Shown: positions 37,769 through 47,018, counted from the stretch's first letter. The stretch: 64,000 bases of DNA from Colwellia sp. RSH04 (GCF_003545765.1 NZ_QXIO01000001.1:496001-560000); one strand, 5' to 3'. Notes: generated from the sequence alone by a model not told the origin. Numbers and translations are program-made.

Positions 37769-38695
37769 ATGCAAAATATACCGTTAATAAATAGTATGAC
37801 AAGTCTTGAGAAAACTGCTCAAGCACAGCTATCATCAAGCCGTTTAATTTATGGCTGCATGCGTATTGCTGGAGATAACTCAACAGCAGATAAAGATAAA
37901 GGCATGACAGCAATTAAAGCTGCTATTGAGGCGGGTTATAATCATTTTGATCATGCAGATATTTATGGCGGCGGCCAATGCGAGCAATTGTTTGGCGAGT
38001 TTTTAGCAAACTCACCGAGCTTAAGAGAAACACTTATTATTACCTCTAAAGCGGGTATCAGACAGTCTCCACAGCGTTATGATTTTTCTCACGATTACTT
38101 AATAGAAAGTGTCGAAGGGTCATTAACTAGGTTAAACACCGATTACCTTGATCTCTTCTTGTTACACCGTCCTGATTATTTATTTAATGCCAATCAAGTC
38201 GCTGAAACTTTCAAACAATTAAAGCGCGAAGGTAAAGTTAAACACTTTGGTGTAAGTAACTTTAGTCCATCACAAGTCAACCTATTACAGTCAGCACTCG
38301 ATGAACCCCTTCTAATTAACCAGATAGAAATTAATTTACATAACATCAGCAGCTTACAAGATGGCACCTTAGATCAATGTCAGCAATTGGCTATAACACC
38401 TGTCGCATGGTGTCCGTTAGGTGCGGTAGCTTACCCTGCTTGGGGCAATACTTTTTCTCAAGCTGATGAACAGCGCATCGGTATTGAAATGACTAAGCAA
38501 GCGCAAAAATATAATGTTGAAGCGTGGCAAATTAGCCTAGCATGGCTATTGAAGCACCCAGCTAATATTTGCCCTATTATTGGCTCTACAACACCAAGTC
38601 GTATTGATGCAGCTAAACAAGCGCTAACAATCGATTATAGTGCCAAAGACTGGTATCACTTACTCGAAGCACGTAACGGCCAACCACTCCCGTAA
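37769..38695 (+). CDS. Aldo/keto reductase (YdhF type)
   Basis: The 308-residue protein has the AKR active site: Asp and Tyr in FDHADIYGGGQ, Lys in TSKAGI and His in LLHRPDYL. The C-terminal segment PIIGSTTPSRI is the NADP(H)-binding loop. Length and motifs fit YdhF-type reductases. It lies next to the alpha-glucan locus, but no operator precedes it, so a role in sugar metabolism is only possible. The metallo-hydrolase gene follows after 53 bases and may be in the same transcript. Confidence 0.88.
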   Translation: MQNIPLINSMTSLEKTAQAQLSSSRLIYGCMRIAGDNSTADKDKGMTAIKAAIEAGYNHFDHADIYGGGQCEQLFGEFLANSPSLRETLIITSKAGIRQSPQRYDFSHDYLIESVEGSLTRLNTDYLDLFLLHRPDYLFNANQVAETFKQLKREGKVKHFGVSNFSPSQVNLLQSALDEPLLINQIEINLHNISSLQDGTLDQCQQLAITPVAWCPLGAVAYPAWGNTFSQADEQRIGIEMTKQAQKYNVEAWQISLAWLLKHPANICPIIGSTTPSRIDAAKQALTIDYSAKDWYHLLEARNGQPLP

Positions 38696-38748
38696 ATGAT
38701 TCCTTAAACAAATACCTTAAATAATACTTACAATATAAAGAATACCTT

Positions 38749-39834
38749 ATGATGAGAATAGTCTTAATTTTATCTGCTGTTATCTTGCTCTCTGCTTGTG
38801 CCAGTAATCATGTAGAAACGATTCAACAAGACACGTCGGTAGTGAAATATTCGAAAAAATATCCTGAGGGTGATCGTTTTGGTAATTTATATCCCGGTAA
38901 AAAAACTTACCCACTAACATGTCAAAAAGACTGCTACCCTAAATCAAACTATGTCATTTGTGAAAGCGAAGCCGAACAATGTCAATTTAAAAAGCGACAA
39001 ACACCACCTAAGCTAAATGCTGGTTTTAAAATCAGATGGCTTGGTCATGCCAGCTTTTATATCGAAAGCCCTGATGGCAGCAGTTTACTAATAGATCCAG
39101 TCAGTGAACAGTTTGACTGGCCCGTTGATTGGGCTTTTCGATTGAGCGCAGGTTTTTTCAGAAATAAAGCTAAATGGCCTACTATTGAAGAAACATCTAA
39201 CATTGATGCAGTGCTATACTCACACATTCATTACGATCACTTTAATAAAAGTGATATTACTCGCTTAGGTAATACTCCAGAATATTTTGTCCCTTTAGGT
39301 TTTTCAGAACACTTTGCCAACAACGGCTATCACATCAATGAAATGAGCTGGTATTCAGCTAAACGCATTGGCAAGCTCAATATAAAGTTTGTTCCTGCTC
39401 ACCATTTTAGTAGCCGAATATGGGTGCCCTATTTATATGAAGATGACGATAAAACTCTGTGGGGTGGCTGGGTAATTGAACATCAAGGTAAGAAGATATT
39501 CTTTGCCGGTGATACCGGTTACTCCAAACATTTTGCTGACATTCAACAACACTATGGGGATATGGACATTTGTTTGATGCCCATTGCTTCTTACTTCCAC
39601 AAAGAACATAGTGATTGGTATCGCTACGTTCATACTACCCCTGAAGACAGTATAAACGCAGCTAAAGACCTAAACTGTAAAGTTATGATCCCTTGGGGCT
39701 ATGGTAATGCTAGTTGGAAAATGGGTGACCATAGTTCTCACTCGGCATTATTACGGTTACTGCATATGCACAAAGAAATGGGCTCACCAATCCCATTACA
39801 TATATTAAACGAAGGCGAAGAAGTGAGTTTATAG
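38749..39834 (+). CDS. Metallo-beta-lactamase-fold lipoprotein hydrolase
   Basis: The 361-residue protein has lipobox LLSAC (C17) and the metal-binding motif SHIHYDHFN (HxHxDH), then HHF, GDTGYSKHF and a late His in WGYGN...HSSHS. This is the UlaG/RomA or NAPE-PLD-like branch of the metallo-beta-lactamase superfamily, which contains phosphodiesterases and lactonases. WLGHASFYIESPDGSSLLIDP is the typical first strand pair. Export as a lipoprotein is less common for this branch. The substrate is unknown. Confidence 0.85.
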   Translation: MMRIVLILSAVILLSACASNHVETIQQDTSVVKYSKKYPEGDRFGNLYPGKKTYPLTCQKDCYPKSNYVICESEAEQCQFKKRQTPPKLNAGFKIRWLGHASFYIESPDGSSLLIDPVSEQFDWPVDWAFRLSAGFFRNKAKWPTIEETSNIDAVLYSHIHYDHFNKSDITRLGNTPEYFVPLGFSEHFANNGYHINEMSWYSAKRIGKLNIKFVPAHHFSSRIWVPYLYEDDDKTLWGGWVIEHQGKKIFFAGDTGYSKHFADIQQHYGDMDICLMPIASYFHKEHSDWYRYVHTTPEDSINAAKDLNCKVMIPWGYGNASWKMGDHSSHSALLRLLHMHKEMGSPIPLHILNEGEEVSL

Positions 39835-39879
39835 CGCTACTCACCAATGCATTAATACATAATTTCAATGGATATGAAT

Positions 39880-39895
39880 GCGTGTTGATCTTTGC
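39880..39895. repeat. 16-bp direct repeat, left of dsbA
   Basis: GCGTGTTGATCTTTGC matches 15 of 16 bases with the copy at 40705-40720; the two flank dsbA. The core TGTTGATCTTT also begins the palindromic element at 52414. Confidence 0.7.
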
Positions 39896-39946
39896 CGTTC
39901 TTCGGGGTCGATTAAATAAAATTTACATTTAAAAGTTCAACGCAAC

Positions 39947-40582
39947 TTACTTTAATGTCAGTAAATAGCTGATGATATTTTTATAATCTTCAACGAAGTT
40001 CTTTTGATCAAGTGCTTTCGAGTTAATCGCATACTTACCATTAACCACAAAAGTAGGCACACTTTTCACATAACGACCTTGAGATAATTTGTCTTGAATC
40101 TTCTTATTACGCTTTGCTTGGCTTACGACAGCAAAACTTTTAATACCTTTATCAAATTGAGCACCATCACCGCCTGCAGCAATAAATAACTTTCTTACAT
40201 CAGCAATACCATTCACTTGCTTGCGCTCTGTTTGTAAGTAAGCAAACGTTTTATTGTTATATTCTTTGGCAATACCTGCACGTTCAGCTAACAATAAACC
40301 TTTACTCAACAAGAATTGGTTTTCAGCCGCCGTAGCGCCCATAAAATCCACGTGGGTTTTCGTTAATGGAACACCTTGTGGTAGTGTTTTCTTTAAATCG
40401 GGTAACACTGATTCAAAACGACGACACGCTGGGCAGTAGTATGAGAAGTATTCTCTTAGCTCTGGCTTTGCTGTACCTTTTCCTGGGATAACTGAATAAT
40501 GAGTCCCTTCTTCATACTTTGCAGCAGTAGACATAAAAGGAACAAAAGCGATAGCTAATAAAGCAATAAATAGTTGTTTCAT
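39947..40582 (-). CDS. dsbA: Thiol:disulfide interchange protein DsbA
   Basis: The 211-residue protein has a signal peptide (LFIALLAIAFVPFMSTA) and the thioredoxin-fold active site C50-P-A-C53, then the cis-Pro loop SVPTFVV. DsbA oxidises cysteine pairs in exported proteins. The CPAC dipeptide differs from the CPHC of E. coli DsbA; the His-to-Ala change should lower its oxidising power. It is a single gene between two 16-bp direct repeats. Several exported proteins in this window carry paired Cys and could be clients. Confidence 0.9.
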   Translation of the reverse strand: MKQLFIALLAIAFVPFMSTAAKYEEGTHYSVIPGKGTAKPELREYFSYYCPACRRFESVLPDLKKTLPQGVPLTKTHVDFMGATAAENQFLLSKGLLLAERAGIAKEYNNKTFAYLQTERKQVNGIADVRKLFIAAGGDGAQFDKGIKSFAVVSQAKRNKKIQDKLSQGRYVKSVPTFVVNGKYAINSKALDQKNFVEDYKNIISYLLTLK

Positions 40583-40699
40583 AAAAATCCTGTGATTAAA
40601 CCTTAACTAAGTTGTATACCAAAAAATGATACCACTATTTAATAACACAACAAAATAGTGACCTTATCAACTATGTAAAAAGATGTAACGAGTTAATGT

Positions 40700-41920
40700 T
40701 TAGGGCGTGTTGACCTTTGCTTTAATAGCGTACTTTTTAATAAGTTCATTTCTTAAAGCTTCTGACTCATCGACTACAAGCATCCTAATAGCGTTATAAT
40801 CGATTGGTTCTTCTATTGATGGACACAACATCATTTTACCTACAAGGTTATACGGGTACCATAAAAGCGCATTGGTAAAATTGAACTCACACTGACGCTT
40901 CATTGTGATGAGCGCTTTTTTATCTATTGATTGTTGCCATTTAATATTTAATATTTCGGCATTTAGGTTATACGTTGCTTGTTCATTGAGTAAACCTTGC
41001 AGTATAAAACCTAGTATCGTTTCAAAAGGATTATTATGATCGACGCTGCCTTTTATGATTTGCTTAGTCACTGCTTTTCCAAATTGCCATTCTCCTATAG
41101 CAATACGCTCAAAATTTATATTTAACGGTAATGGTTCAAATAGTGTGGCTAGATGATACGTTTTGCCTTGGGTAAAGATTACGTCTGCCAAAATAATATC
41201 CGCCCAACGAAGAAAATCATTATATAAATGGAGCGTTATTGAGCTTGCCATCAATGTGCGAGAAGACAAGAGCACCTTATGTCTAAACTGTGCCTCTTGT
41301 TTTAACTGTTCAAGCGTTTGTTCCGTACTGGTATTTGGAGCATTACGCCATATTTTGAGCATTTGCAGATCAAATAACCTCTTGAGTAAAGTGTAATCTC
41401 CCATGATTCCCATGGTGGTATTTTCAGGAATAATTTCAAACCAAGCATTTAACGACGACATGGTTTCAAATCGCTGTTGAAGTACTTTAGTACCATTTAG
41501 CAGCGCGTCTATTTCTTGCTTTTTACTACTAAGGCTCTTACTACAAGTGTCCTGAGCAAAATTAACCGCTTTGCATTTAGAAATAATCTTATAGTGCACT
41601 TCATTTAATAGGCTAATGTCCAAAAGTTTCCTATCAATGCTATGATGAGCAGGTTCTTTACTTAATCGTGCGATGTTTTTCATGCCTTCATCAAAGACAT
41701 CAGCCCCTTGTGGCGCTTCTATGCCCATAAAATAGATAAAGGCATTGTCTTCATCAGGAACTTGAGAGATTTGCTCAAGCTTTTGTTCAAACGCTACAAC
41801 AAGGGGAGATTTATTTTCATCAACAAGGTTGATAATGACTAAAATGAAATAGAGCGACAGAGGTAAGGCAACGAGCAAAATAGCGAGCCATTTAAACGAA
41901 GATTTTAGAAAGCCTTTCAC
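40700..41920 (-). CDS. Unknown membrane-anchored protein, paralogue A
   Basis: The 406-residue product starts at GTG 41920 with a positive N-terminus and a single span (WLAILLVALPLSLYFILVIINLV); the rest is predicted periplasmic. About 65 of its first 70 residues equal paralogue B at 42006, including FIYFMGIEAP. The middle differs strongly, and a region near residues 310-370 (NEQATYNL, then NALLWYPYN) is again similar. I do not recognise the family. The last codons and stop overlap the direct repeat at 40705. A hairpin covers its Shine-Dalgarno site. Confidence 0.75.
   Translation of the reverse strand: MKGFLKSSFKWLAILLVALPLSLYFILVIINLVDENKSPLVVAFEQKLEQISQVPDEDNAFIYFMGIEAPQGADVFDEGMKNIARLSKEPAHHSIDRKLLDISLLNEVHYKIISKCKAVNFAQDTCSKSLSSKKQEIDALLNGTKVLQQRFETMSSLNAWFEIIPENTTMGIMGDYTLLKRLFDLQMLKIWRNAPNTSTEQTLEQLKQEAQFRHKVLLSSRTLMASSITLHLYNDFLRWADIILADVIFTQGKTYHLATLFEPLPLNINFERIAIGEWQFGKAVTKQIIKGSVDHNNPFETILGFILQGLLNEQATYNLNAEILNIKWQQSIDKKALITMKRQCEFNFTNALLWYPYNLVGKMMLCPSIEEPIDYNAIRMLVVDESEALRNELIKKYAIKAKVNTP
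40705..40720. repeat. 16-bp direct repeat, right of dsbA
   Basis: GCGTGTTGACCTTTGC differs from the left copy (39880-39895) at one base. It encodes part of the C-terminus of paralogue A, so the gene end may have been made by this repeat. Confidence 0.7.
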
Positions 41921-41928
41921 AAAAAATA

Positions 41929-41961
41929 TCCTTATATACTAATACGTTATTAGCATATAAG
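41929..41961 (-). promoter_or_regulatory. Hairpin covering the ribosome site of paralogue A
   Basis: On the minus strand CTTATATGCTAATA pairs fully (one G-U) with TATTAGTATATAAG around loop ACG. The right arm ends in the AAGGA Shine-Dalgarno site (41933-41929), eight bases before GTG 41920. ATATTTTTT follows, so it might also act as a weak terminator. Confidence 0.7.
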
Positions 41962-42005
41962 AATAACTATTTTATGTACACCATAAACAATTAAAGATGC
42001 AATGA

Positions 42006-43220
42006 CTACGGACGAAGCATGTCATCTACTAATGTAACTCGAGCAGTTTCAGCCTTAGTAATTCGGTCAAAATAACTTGTAAAATAACCATTACTCATAT
42101 CATCAGAAGCGATTGTTGCACAAGTCATTATTTTACCTAGCGGATTATACGAGTACCATAAAACAGCATTGCTTAAGCTCCATTCACATTGTTGTTTAAG
42201 TATATCAACATGAGTACTAGCAACAGTTTGCTGCGAGTTAGCATGCAAAAATTCAGCGTATAGGTTATAAGTCGCTTGTTCGTTAAATATCAAGAAAAGA
42301 GATTGATACCCCAATCGTCCAACAAAGTCGCCTTTGCTTTGTTCCAAGAAGAAACCTTTATTAACCATTCTTTGAAAAAAATCTAACTCACCTTTTGCAA
42401 CAAGCTCCATTGAGCGTTCACCTTTAGATAACGGTTGTTGAATACTCTGAATGCTTGCGAATGATTGCTTAGGTAGCTTTTTATCTATAACAATAAACTC
42501 AAACCACTGCAAAAATTGTTGATAAACCTCAAGTGCAACCATTTTAGTTAGTAGTAAATGCGAATTAGCTAACTGCATTCGAAGAAACTTGCCTTGCTGC
42601 TCAAAACGATCCTTCACGTGTTGAGCTTTATCTGGCGTAGCTTCAAGCCAAAGTTCAAGCATTGCGAGATGATTTAAGTTAACTAATGTACTTAGTTGCA
42701 TAATATTAGTGACAGAAGCTTCTTTTGATAAGACCTCATACCAAGCGGGCAGCTGAGTCAGCTTTTCATAGCGGCTACGCAATGTTTTGGTATCAGCTAA
42801 CAGCCTATTAATTGCCTCAAGGTTTTGTGACAGCGTTTCACTGCACCTTGTTTCTACTGCGTTAGCTATGTCACAGCCAAAAAGATCATCGCTGAATTGT
42901 AGCGAGGGAACAATTAAATTGTTAGCTGAATCACCTAATGCATTAGTCGTGATATTTTGGCTAAGTAATTTGGTTTTCTTCTGCCCTATAGCCAAAAAAT
43001 CAGCCTTTTCAGGCGCTTCTATGCCCATAAAATAGATAAAGGCATTGTCTTCATCAGGAACTTGCGAAATTTGCTCAAGCGTTTGTTCAAACGCTAAAAC
43101 AAGGGGAGATGTGTCTTCATCAACAAGGTTGATAATGACTAAAATAAAATAGAGCGATAAAGGTAAGCCAACGAGCAAAATAGCGAGCCATTTAAACGAA
43201 GATTTTAGAAAGCCTTTCAT
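42006..43220 (-). CDS. Unknown membrane-anchored protein, paralogue B
   Basis: The 404-residue product has the same N-terminal span (WLAILLVGLPLSLYFILVIINLV) as paralogue A and is otherwise predicted periplasmic. Cysteines near residues 105-119 and late in the protein (QQCEWSLSNAVLWYSYN, IMTCATI) occur in both paralogues and could form disulfides, with dsbA close by. It starts at ATG 43220 rather than GTG. The leader with its hairpin is also duplicated. Family not recognised; an envelope protein is all I can infer. Confidence 0.75.
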   Translation of the reverse strand: MKGFLKSSFKWLAILLVGLPLSLYFILVIINLVDEDTSPLVLAFEQTLEQISQVPDEDNAFIYFMGIEAPEKADFLAIGQKKTKLLSQNITTNALGDSANNLIVPSLQFSDDLFGCDIANAVETRCSETLSQNLEAINRLLADTKTLRSRYEKLTQLPAWYEVLSKEASVTNIMQLSTLVNLNHLAMLELWLEATPDKAQHVKDRFEQQGKFLRMQLANSHLLLTKMVALEVYQQFLQWFEFIVIDKKLPKQSFASIQSIQQPLSKGERSMELVAKGELDFFQRMVNKGFFLEQSKGDFVGRLGYQSLFLIFNEQATYNLYAEFLHANSQQTVASTHVDILKQQCEWSLSNAVLWYSYNPLGKIMTCATIASDDMSNGYFTSYFDRITKAETARVTLVDDMLRP

Positions 43221-43228
43221 AAAAAATA

Positions 43229-43262
43229 TCCTTATATACTATAACGTTATTAGCATATAAGG
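43229..43262 (-). promoter_or_regulatory. Hairpin covering the ribosome site of paralogue B
   Basis: On the minus strand CCTTATATGCTA pairs with TAGTATATAAGG (one G-U) around a nine-base loop that is itself partly palindromic. The arm contains the AAGGA Shine-Dalgarno site (43233-43229), eight bases before ATG 43220. Confidence 0.7.
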
Positions 43263-43303
43263 ATATTACAGTGATGTACAGCCTAAGTTAAAGCGTTTGC
43301 CTG

Positions 43304-45097
43304 CTACTTAGTATTGAAAATAGCAAAACTCAATGGTGCAATTGAGACCGTGTTTTGATTAAAAGTAGTTTCACTATTTGCTGCGTGCATTAAGGTCAGC
43401 GGTAACGACGTTAACGCATCAGAGTTTAGTGCCAACGTTTGTGCTTTTGTATCAGTATTAAAGGCAATAATCAGCTTTTGCCCTTGATACTCACGACTAA
43501 TAACAAACAAACCTGGAGTTTTTTGCGAGTATAACGTTTCTTGTTGACCAAAACGTAGCGCAGGGTTTTGCTGATATAACCCCGAAAGTTCAACCACTTG
43601 TTGATAAAAAGGATGGCTTGCATCAAAGTTATCTTCAGCCGTGGTGCGTTTGGTAGCTAATAAATTATCTTCATTATAACTAGCCACTTTTGATGGCATC
43701 ATATCTTGTCTTGATGCTTGATCACCACCTAAACCGATAAAACCTTGTTCGTCACCATAGTAAATAACGGGAACACCACGAGCAAAGAAAATTAACGCAT
43801 TGGCTAACATATTTCTTTGAATTTGCGCTTGTTCACTATAATTAAACTCGCTTTGTCTTACAAAGTGAGCAAAACGTCCCATATCGTGATTGCCAGTAAA
43901 ATTAACTAGCTGATTCGCGTTAGCTGTTTCACTATTATAAAGGTGATCTTTAGCAAAGAGTTTTGCTAGCTCGTCCGTTCCCTCTTGTTTAACTAAGGTT
44001 TTTTCTAACGCACTTTGTAGCGCAAAATCAAGCACTGAAGGTAATTTTGCTTCGGTGGTATACTTACTTAATGCTTCAGGTTCAAAGCTATACACTTCAC
44101 CGAACATAAAGAAGTTGTCTATGCCTAGCTTTTTAGCATGAGCAGTCAACGCGGGTGAAAAGGCTTGCCAAAATTCCATATTGACGTGTTTAACGGTATC
44201 AATACGAAAACCATCAGGTTTGAATTCTTCAATGATATCTTGATAAATGCTAATCATGCCTTGAACAACATGATCACTATCAGTATCAACATCATCTAAG
44301 CCTGAAAAATCACCTCTTAGTGCACTTTCTCCTTGCCAAAAAGAGTCACCTTGGTTGTGATAAGCATTAACATTATTAAGCCAATCAGGTGTTTTAACTT
44401 TTTCATTCCCCTTAGGAATGAGCGGCGTATAAGTATCACCTTTTGCCACTTGTGCCATCGCTTTAAATGGGCAGCTATCTCCCTCAACTAACCAACCTAA
44501 GCCATCTTTACCATGACACTCTTCATATTTAATAACATCAGCAGTATGGTTGGTGATAATGTCAAAAAACACTTTCATATTACGTTGATGAGCTTGGTCG
44601 ATAAAATGCTTTAATTCAGCATTGGTACCTAAGTGGGGATCTATTTCAGTGAAATCTAAAATCCAATACCCGTGATAACCTGCACTACCTGTTTGAACGG
44701 CTTGGTTTCGTAATACTGGCGTTAACCAAATAGCAGTAATGCCCATGTTATCTAAGTAATCTAATTTTTGGGTTAAACCTGCCAAATCACCACCGTGATA
44801 CATGCCTTTATCAGTAACATCTAAACCACCATGAGATAAAATACGTTTTTTATCTGTCGCTTTTGCGCCTAAATCATTTGATTTATCGGCATTTTGAAAA
44901 CGATCAGGCAAGACAAAGTAGAAAACTTCATCTTGAAAAGAACGTTGCTGATAGGGTGCAAGTTTTTCAGCCTTAGCTTGATAATTTTTATTCGCTTGTA
45001 GGCTACTTTCGTTATATGCACAAGCGCTAGGAAGTAATACTAAAGTACAGGTTAGCAGAGAAGATAACAACAACGTATATTTGGTGACTTTTATCAT
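43304..45097 (-). CDS. Exported GH13 alpha-amylase
   Basis: The 597-residue enzyme has an N-terminal hydrophobic segment ending LLPSAC (C26); Pro at -3 makes lipidation uncertain, so it may be a cleaved signal. GH13 regions are present: DIITNHTADV, nucleophile Asp in FRIDTVKHV, acid/base Glu in MFGEVYSF and FTGNHDMGRF. The N-terminal DEVFYFVLPDRFQN and GMYHGGDLAGL resemble cyclomaltodextrinase-like or alpha-amylases of marine bacteria. It would hydrolyse maltodextrins in the periplasm or at the surface. It follows the GH13 alpha-glucosidase gene with a hairpin in the 83-base gap. Confidence 0.9.
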   Translation of the reverse strand: MIKVTKYTLLLSSLLTCTLVLLPSACAYNESSLQANKNYQAKAEKLAPYQQRSFQDEVFYFVLPDRFQNADKSNDLGAKATDKKRILSHGGLDVTDKGMYHGGDLAGLTQKLDYLDNMGITAIWLTPVLRNQAVQTGSAGYHGYWILDFTEIDPHLGTNAELKHFIDQAHQRNMKVFFDIITNHTADVIKYEECHGKDGLGWLVEGDSCPFKAMAQVAKGDTYTPLIPKGNEKVKTPDWLNNVNAYHNQGDSFWQGESALRGDFSGLDDVDTDSDHVVQGMISIYQDIIEEFKPDGFRIDTVKHVNMEFWQAFSPALTAHAKKLGIDNFFMFGEVYSFEPEALSKYTTEAKLPSVLDFALQSALEKTLVKQEGTDELAKLFAKDHLYNSETANANQLVNFTGNHDMGRFAHFVRQSEFNYSEQAQIQRNMLANALIFFARGVPVIYYGDEQGFIGLGGDQASRQDMMPSKVASYNEDNLLATKRTTAEDNFDASHPFYQQVVELSGLYQQNPALRFGQQETLYSQKTPGLFVISREYQGQKLIIAFNTDTKAQTLALNSDALTSLPLTLMHAANSETTFNQNTVSIAPLSFAIFNTK

Positions 45098-45140
45098 TTT
45101 TATTATGCTCTATTCATAGTGTTCGTGTGAACCAAAACAA

Positions 45141-45172
45141 AACACCTCAATGATTATCATCATCGAGGTGTT
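45141..45172 (-). terminator. Hairpin between the two GH13 genes
   Basis: AACACCTC-A-ATGAT (45141-45154) pairs with ATCAT-C-GAGGTGTT (45159-45172), with one A-C mismatch and loop TATC. On the minus strand TTGTTTT follows. It would cut or tune readthrough from the alpha-glucosidase gene into the amylase gene. Confidence 0.8.
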
Positions 45173-45180
45173 AAAAAGCG

Positions 45181-46833
45181 TTATAGTTTTGCGTAATAAC
45201 AACCAAAAGCTGGTAGTTCAATAGTGATATTATCTTTTTGAACTTGTTCAAGCTTGCCTGATAATAAATTGTGATCAGTCAGGGCGGTTAAGTTACTCGC
45301 TTGTGCGCCACCAACACTGGCTAAATCTAACGAGACCCTTTGTACCTGTTCACTTAAATTAAAACAAACAACTAATTGCTCTTGCTGATAGGTTCGTACA
45401 AAAGCCAAAATGGGCTCTTCACTCGCTAACATTTTAATATCACCATACAAAATAGCAGGTTGTGTTTTACGCCATGCATTAAAGTGACGGTAACTATTCA
45501 AGATAGAATCAGCAGGTTGTTCTTGTGTATTAACTGATTTAGCGACATGCTCTGGCGACATAGGTAACCAAGGTTTAGCGCTACTAAAGCCAGCATTTTG
45601 TTCAGAGTCTTGCCAAGGGTGCGGTGTTCTACAACCATCTCTGCCTTTAAATTGAGGCCAGAAGGTTATGCCATAAGGGTCTTGAATATCTTCATAAGCA
45701 ATATCAGCTTCAGTTAAGCCTAACTCTTCCCCCTGATAACTACAAACACTACCACGTAATGAAGCAATCATGGCGAATAGCATTTTGGCAAAGTTAGGGT
45801 TTTCATATCCCCCCCAACGAGAGACTACACGCTGAACATCATGGTTGGAAATTGACCAACAAGGCCAGCCATCACTTACACGTGACTCTAACGACTCAAC
45901 AACTTGTTTTATATAACCTGCTGTAAAGTTATCAGTTAATAAATCAAAGCTATACCCCATGTGTAAACGCGTATCACCTTGGGTGTATTCCGCCATGGTT
46001 TTTAATGAATCTTCTGATGAAATTTCACCTAAGGCCACAGCACCGGGGTACTTATTTAATAAGGTTCTAATAGATTCAATAAAGCCTAAATTTTCATCTT
46101 GCGTATTATTAAAGTAATGATACTGATAGGCATAAGGATTTTTCTCATCAAAACCGATACTTTGGCGTAACTCTTTTGGTTTTGCTGGGTTGTCACGCAA
46201 CTTAGCGTCATGAAAACAAAAGTTAATGGCATCAAGCCTGAAACCGTCAACACCACGTTTTAACCAAAACTCTACATTGTCTAGCACGGCTTGACGTACG
46301 TCTGGGTTATGAAAATTTAAATCTGGCTGGCTTGATAAAAAGTTATGCAAATAATACTGCTGACGACGAGGCTCCCACGTCCAACCTGTGCCACCAAAAA
46401 TTGATAACCAGTTATTTGGTGCCGTACCGTCTTCTTTTGCATCTGCCCATACATACCAATCAGCTTTGTCATTGGTTTTATCTTCACGACTATCAAGGAA
46501 CCATTGATGTTGATCTGAGGTATGACTTAACACCTGATCAATCATAATTTTAATGCCTAACGCATGGGCTTTCACGATCAGTTCATCAAAATCTGCGAGA
46601 GTACCAAATAATGGGTCTATATCACGGTAATCACTAATATCGTAACCAAAATCTTTCATTGGCGATTTAAAGAAAGGAGAGATCCAAATCGCATCAACGC
46701 CAAGGCTGGCAATGTAATCTAATTTGGCAATTATACCGGGTAAATCACCAATACCATCTTGGTTGGCATCATTGAAGCTACGTGGGTATATTTGATAAAT
46801 TACCGCACCGCGCCACCACAATTGTTCATTCAT
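45181..46833 (-). CDS. Cytoplasmic GH13 alpha-glucosidase
   Basis: The 550-residue enzyme has no signal peptide and starts NEQLWWRGAVIYQIYPRSF, typical of the oligo-1,6-glucosidase/alpha-glucosidase branch (GH13_23 type). It shows DQVLSHTSDQH, nucleophile Asp in FRLDAINF, acid/base Glu in ALGEISSED and SNHDVQRV. It would release glucose from imported maltooligosaccharides for glucokinase (49665). Its promoter region is shared with the divergent GH31 gene and contains three operators. Confidence 0.92.
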   Translation of the reverse strand: MNEQLWWRGAVIYQIYPRSFNDANQDGIGDLPGIIAKLDYIASLGVDAIWISPFFKSPMKDFGYDISDYRDIDPLFGTLADFDELIVKAHALGIKIMIDQVLSHTSDQHQWFLDSREDKTNDKADWYVWADAKEDGTAPNNWLSIFGGTGWTWEPRRQQYYLHNFLSSQPDLNFHNPDVRQAVLDNVEFWLKRGVDGFRLDAINFCFHDAKLRDNPAKPKELRQSIGFDEKNPYAYQYHYFNNTQDENLGFIESIRTLLNKYPGAVALGEISSEDSLKTMAEYTQGDTRLHMGYSFDLLTDNFTAGYIKQVVESLESRVSDGWPCWSISNHDVQRVVSRWGGYENPNFAKMLFAMIASLRGSVCSYQGEELGLTEADIAYEDIQDPYGITFWPQFKGRDGCRTPHPWQDSEQNAGFSSAKPWLPMSPEHVAKSVNTQEQPADSILNSYRHFNAWRKTQPAILYGDIKMLASEEPILAFVRTYQQEQLVVCFNLSEQVQRVSLDLASVGGAQASNLTALTDHNLLSGKLEQVQKDNITIELPAFGCYYAKL

Positions 46834-46987
46834 GTATATACCCCGGAAAATTATCTGTAAACATTCAATGCTTACACTTTGTTATTAAATACATTTAGTT
46901 ATAACAAGCACAGCCTCAACAAGTGACTGACCACTGTGCGTTAATCTATTAAAAAGAATACGCAATAACCCACAGAGGTAACAGGGC

Positions 46988-47003
46988 TTGCATACGTATG
47001 CAT
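46988..47003. promoter_or_regulatory. LacI-type operator, GH13/GH31 region copy 1
   Basis: TTGCATACGTATGCAT, with 12 central bases fully palindromic, lies in the divergent region between 46833 and 47175. Confidence 0.83.
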
Positions 47004-47018
47004 CATTAATGCTTGCAA

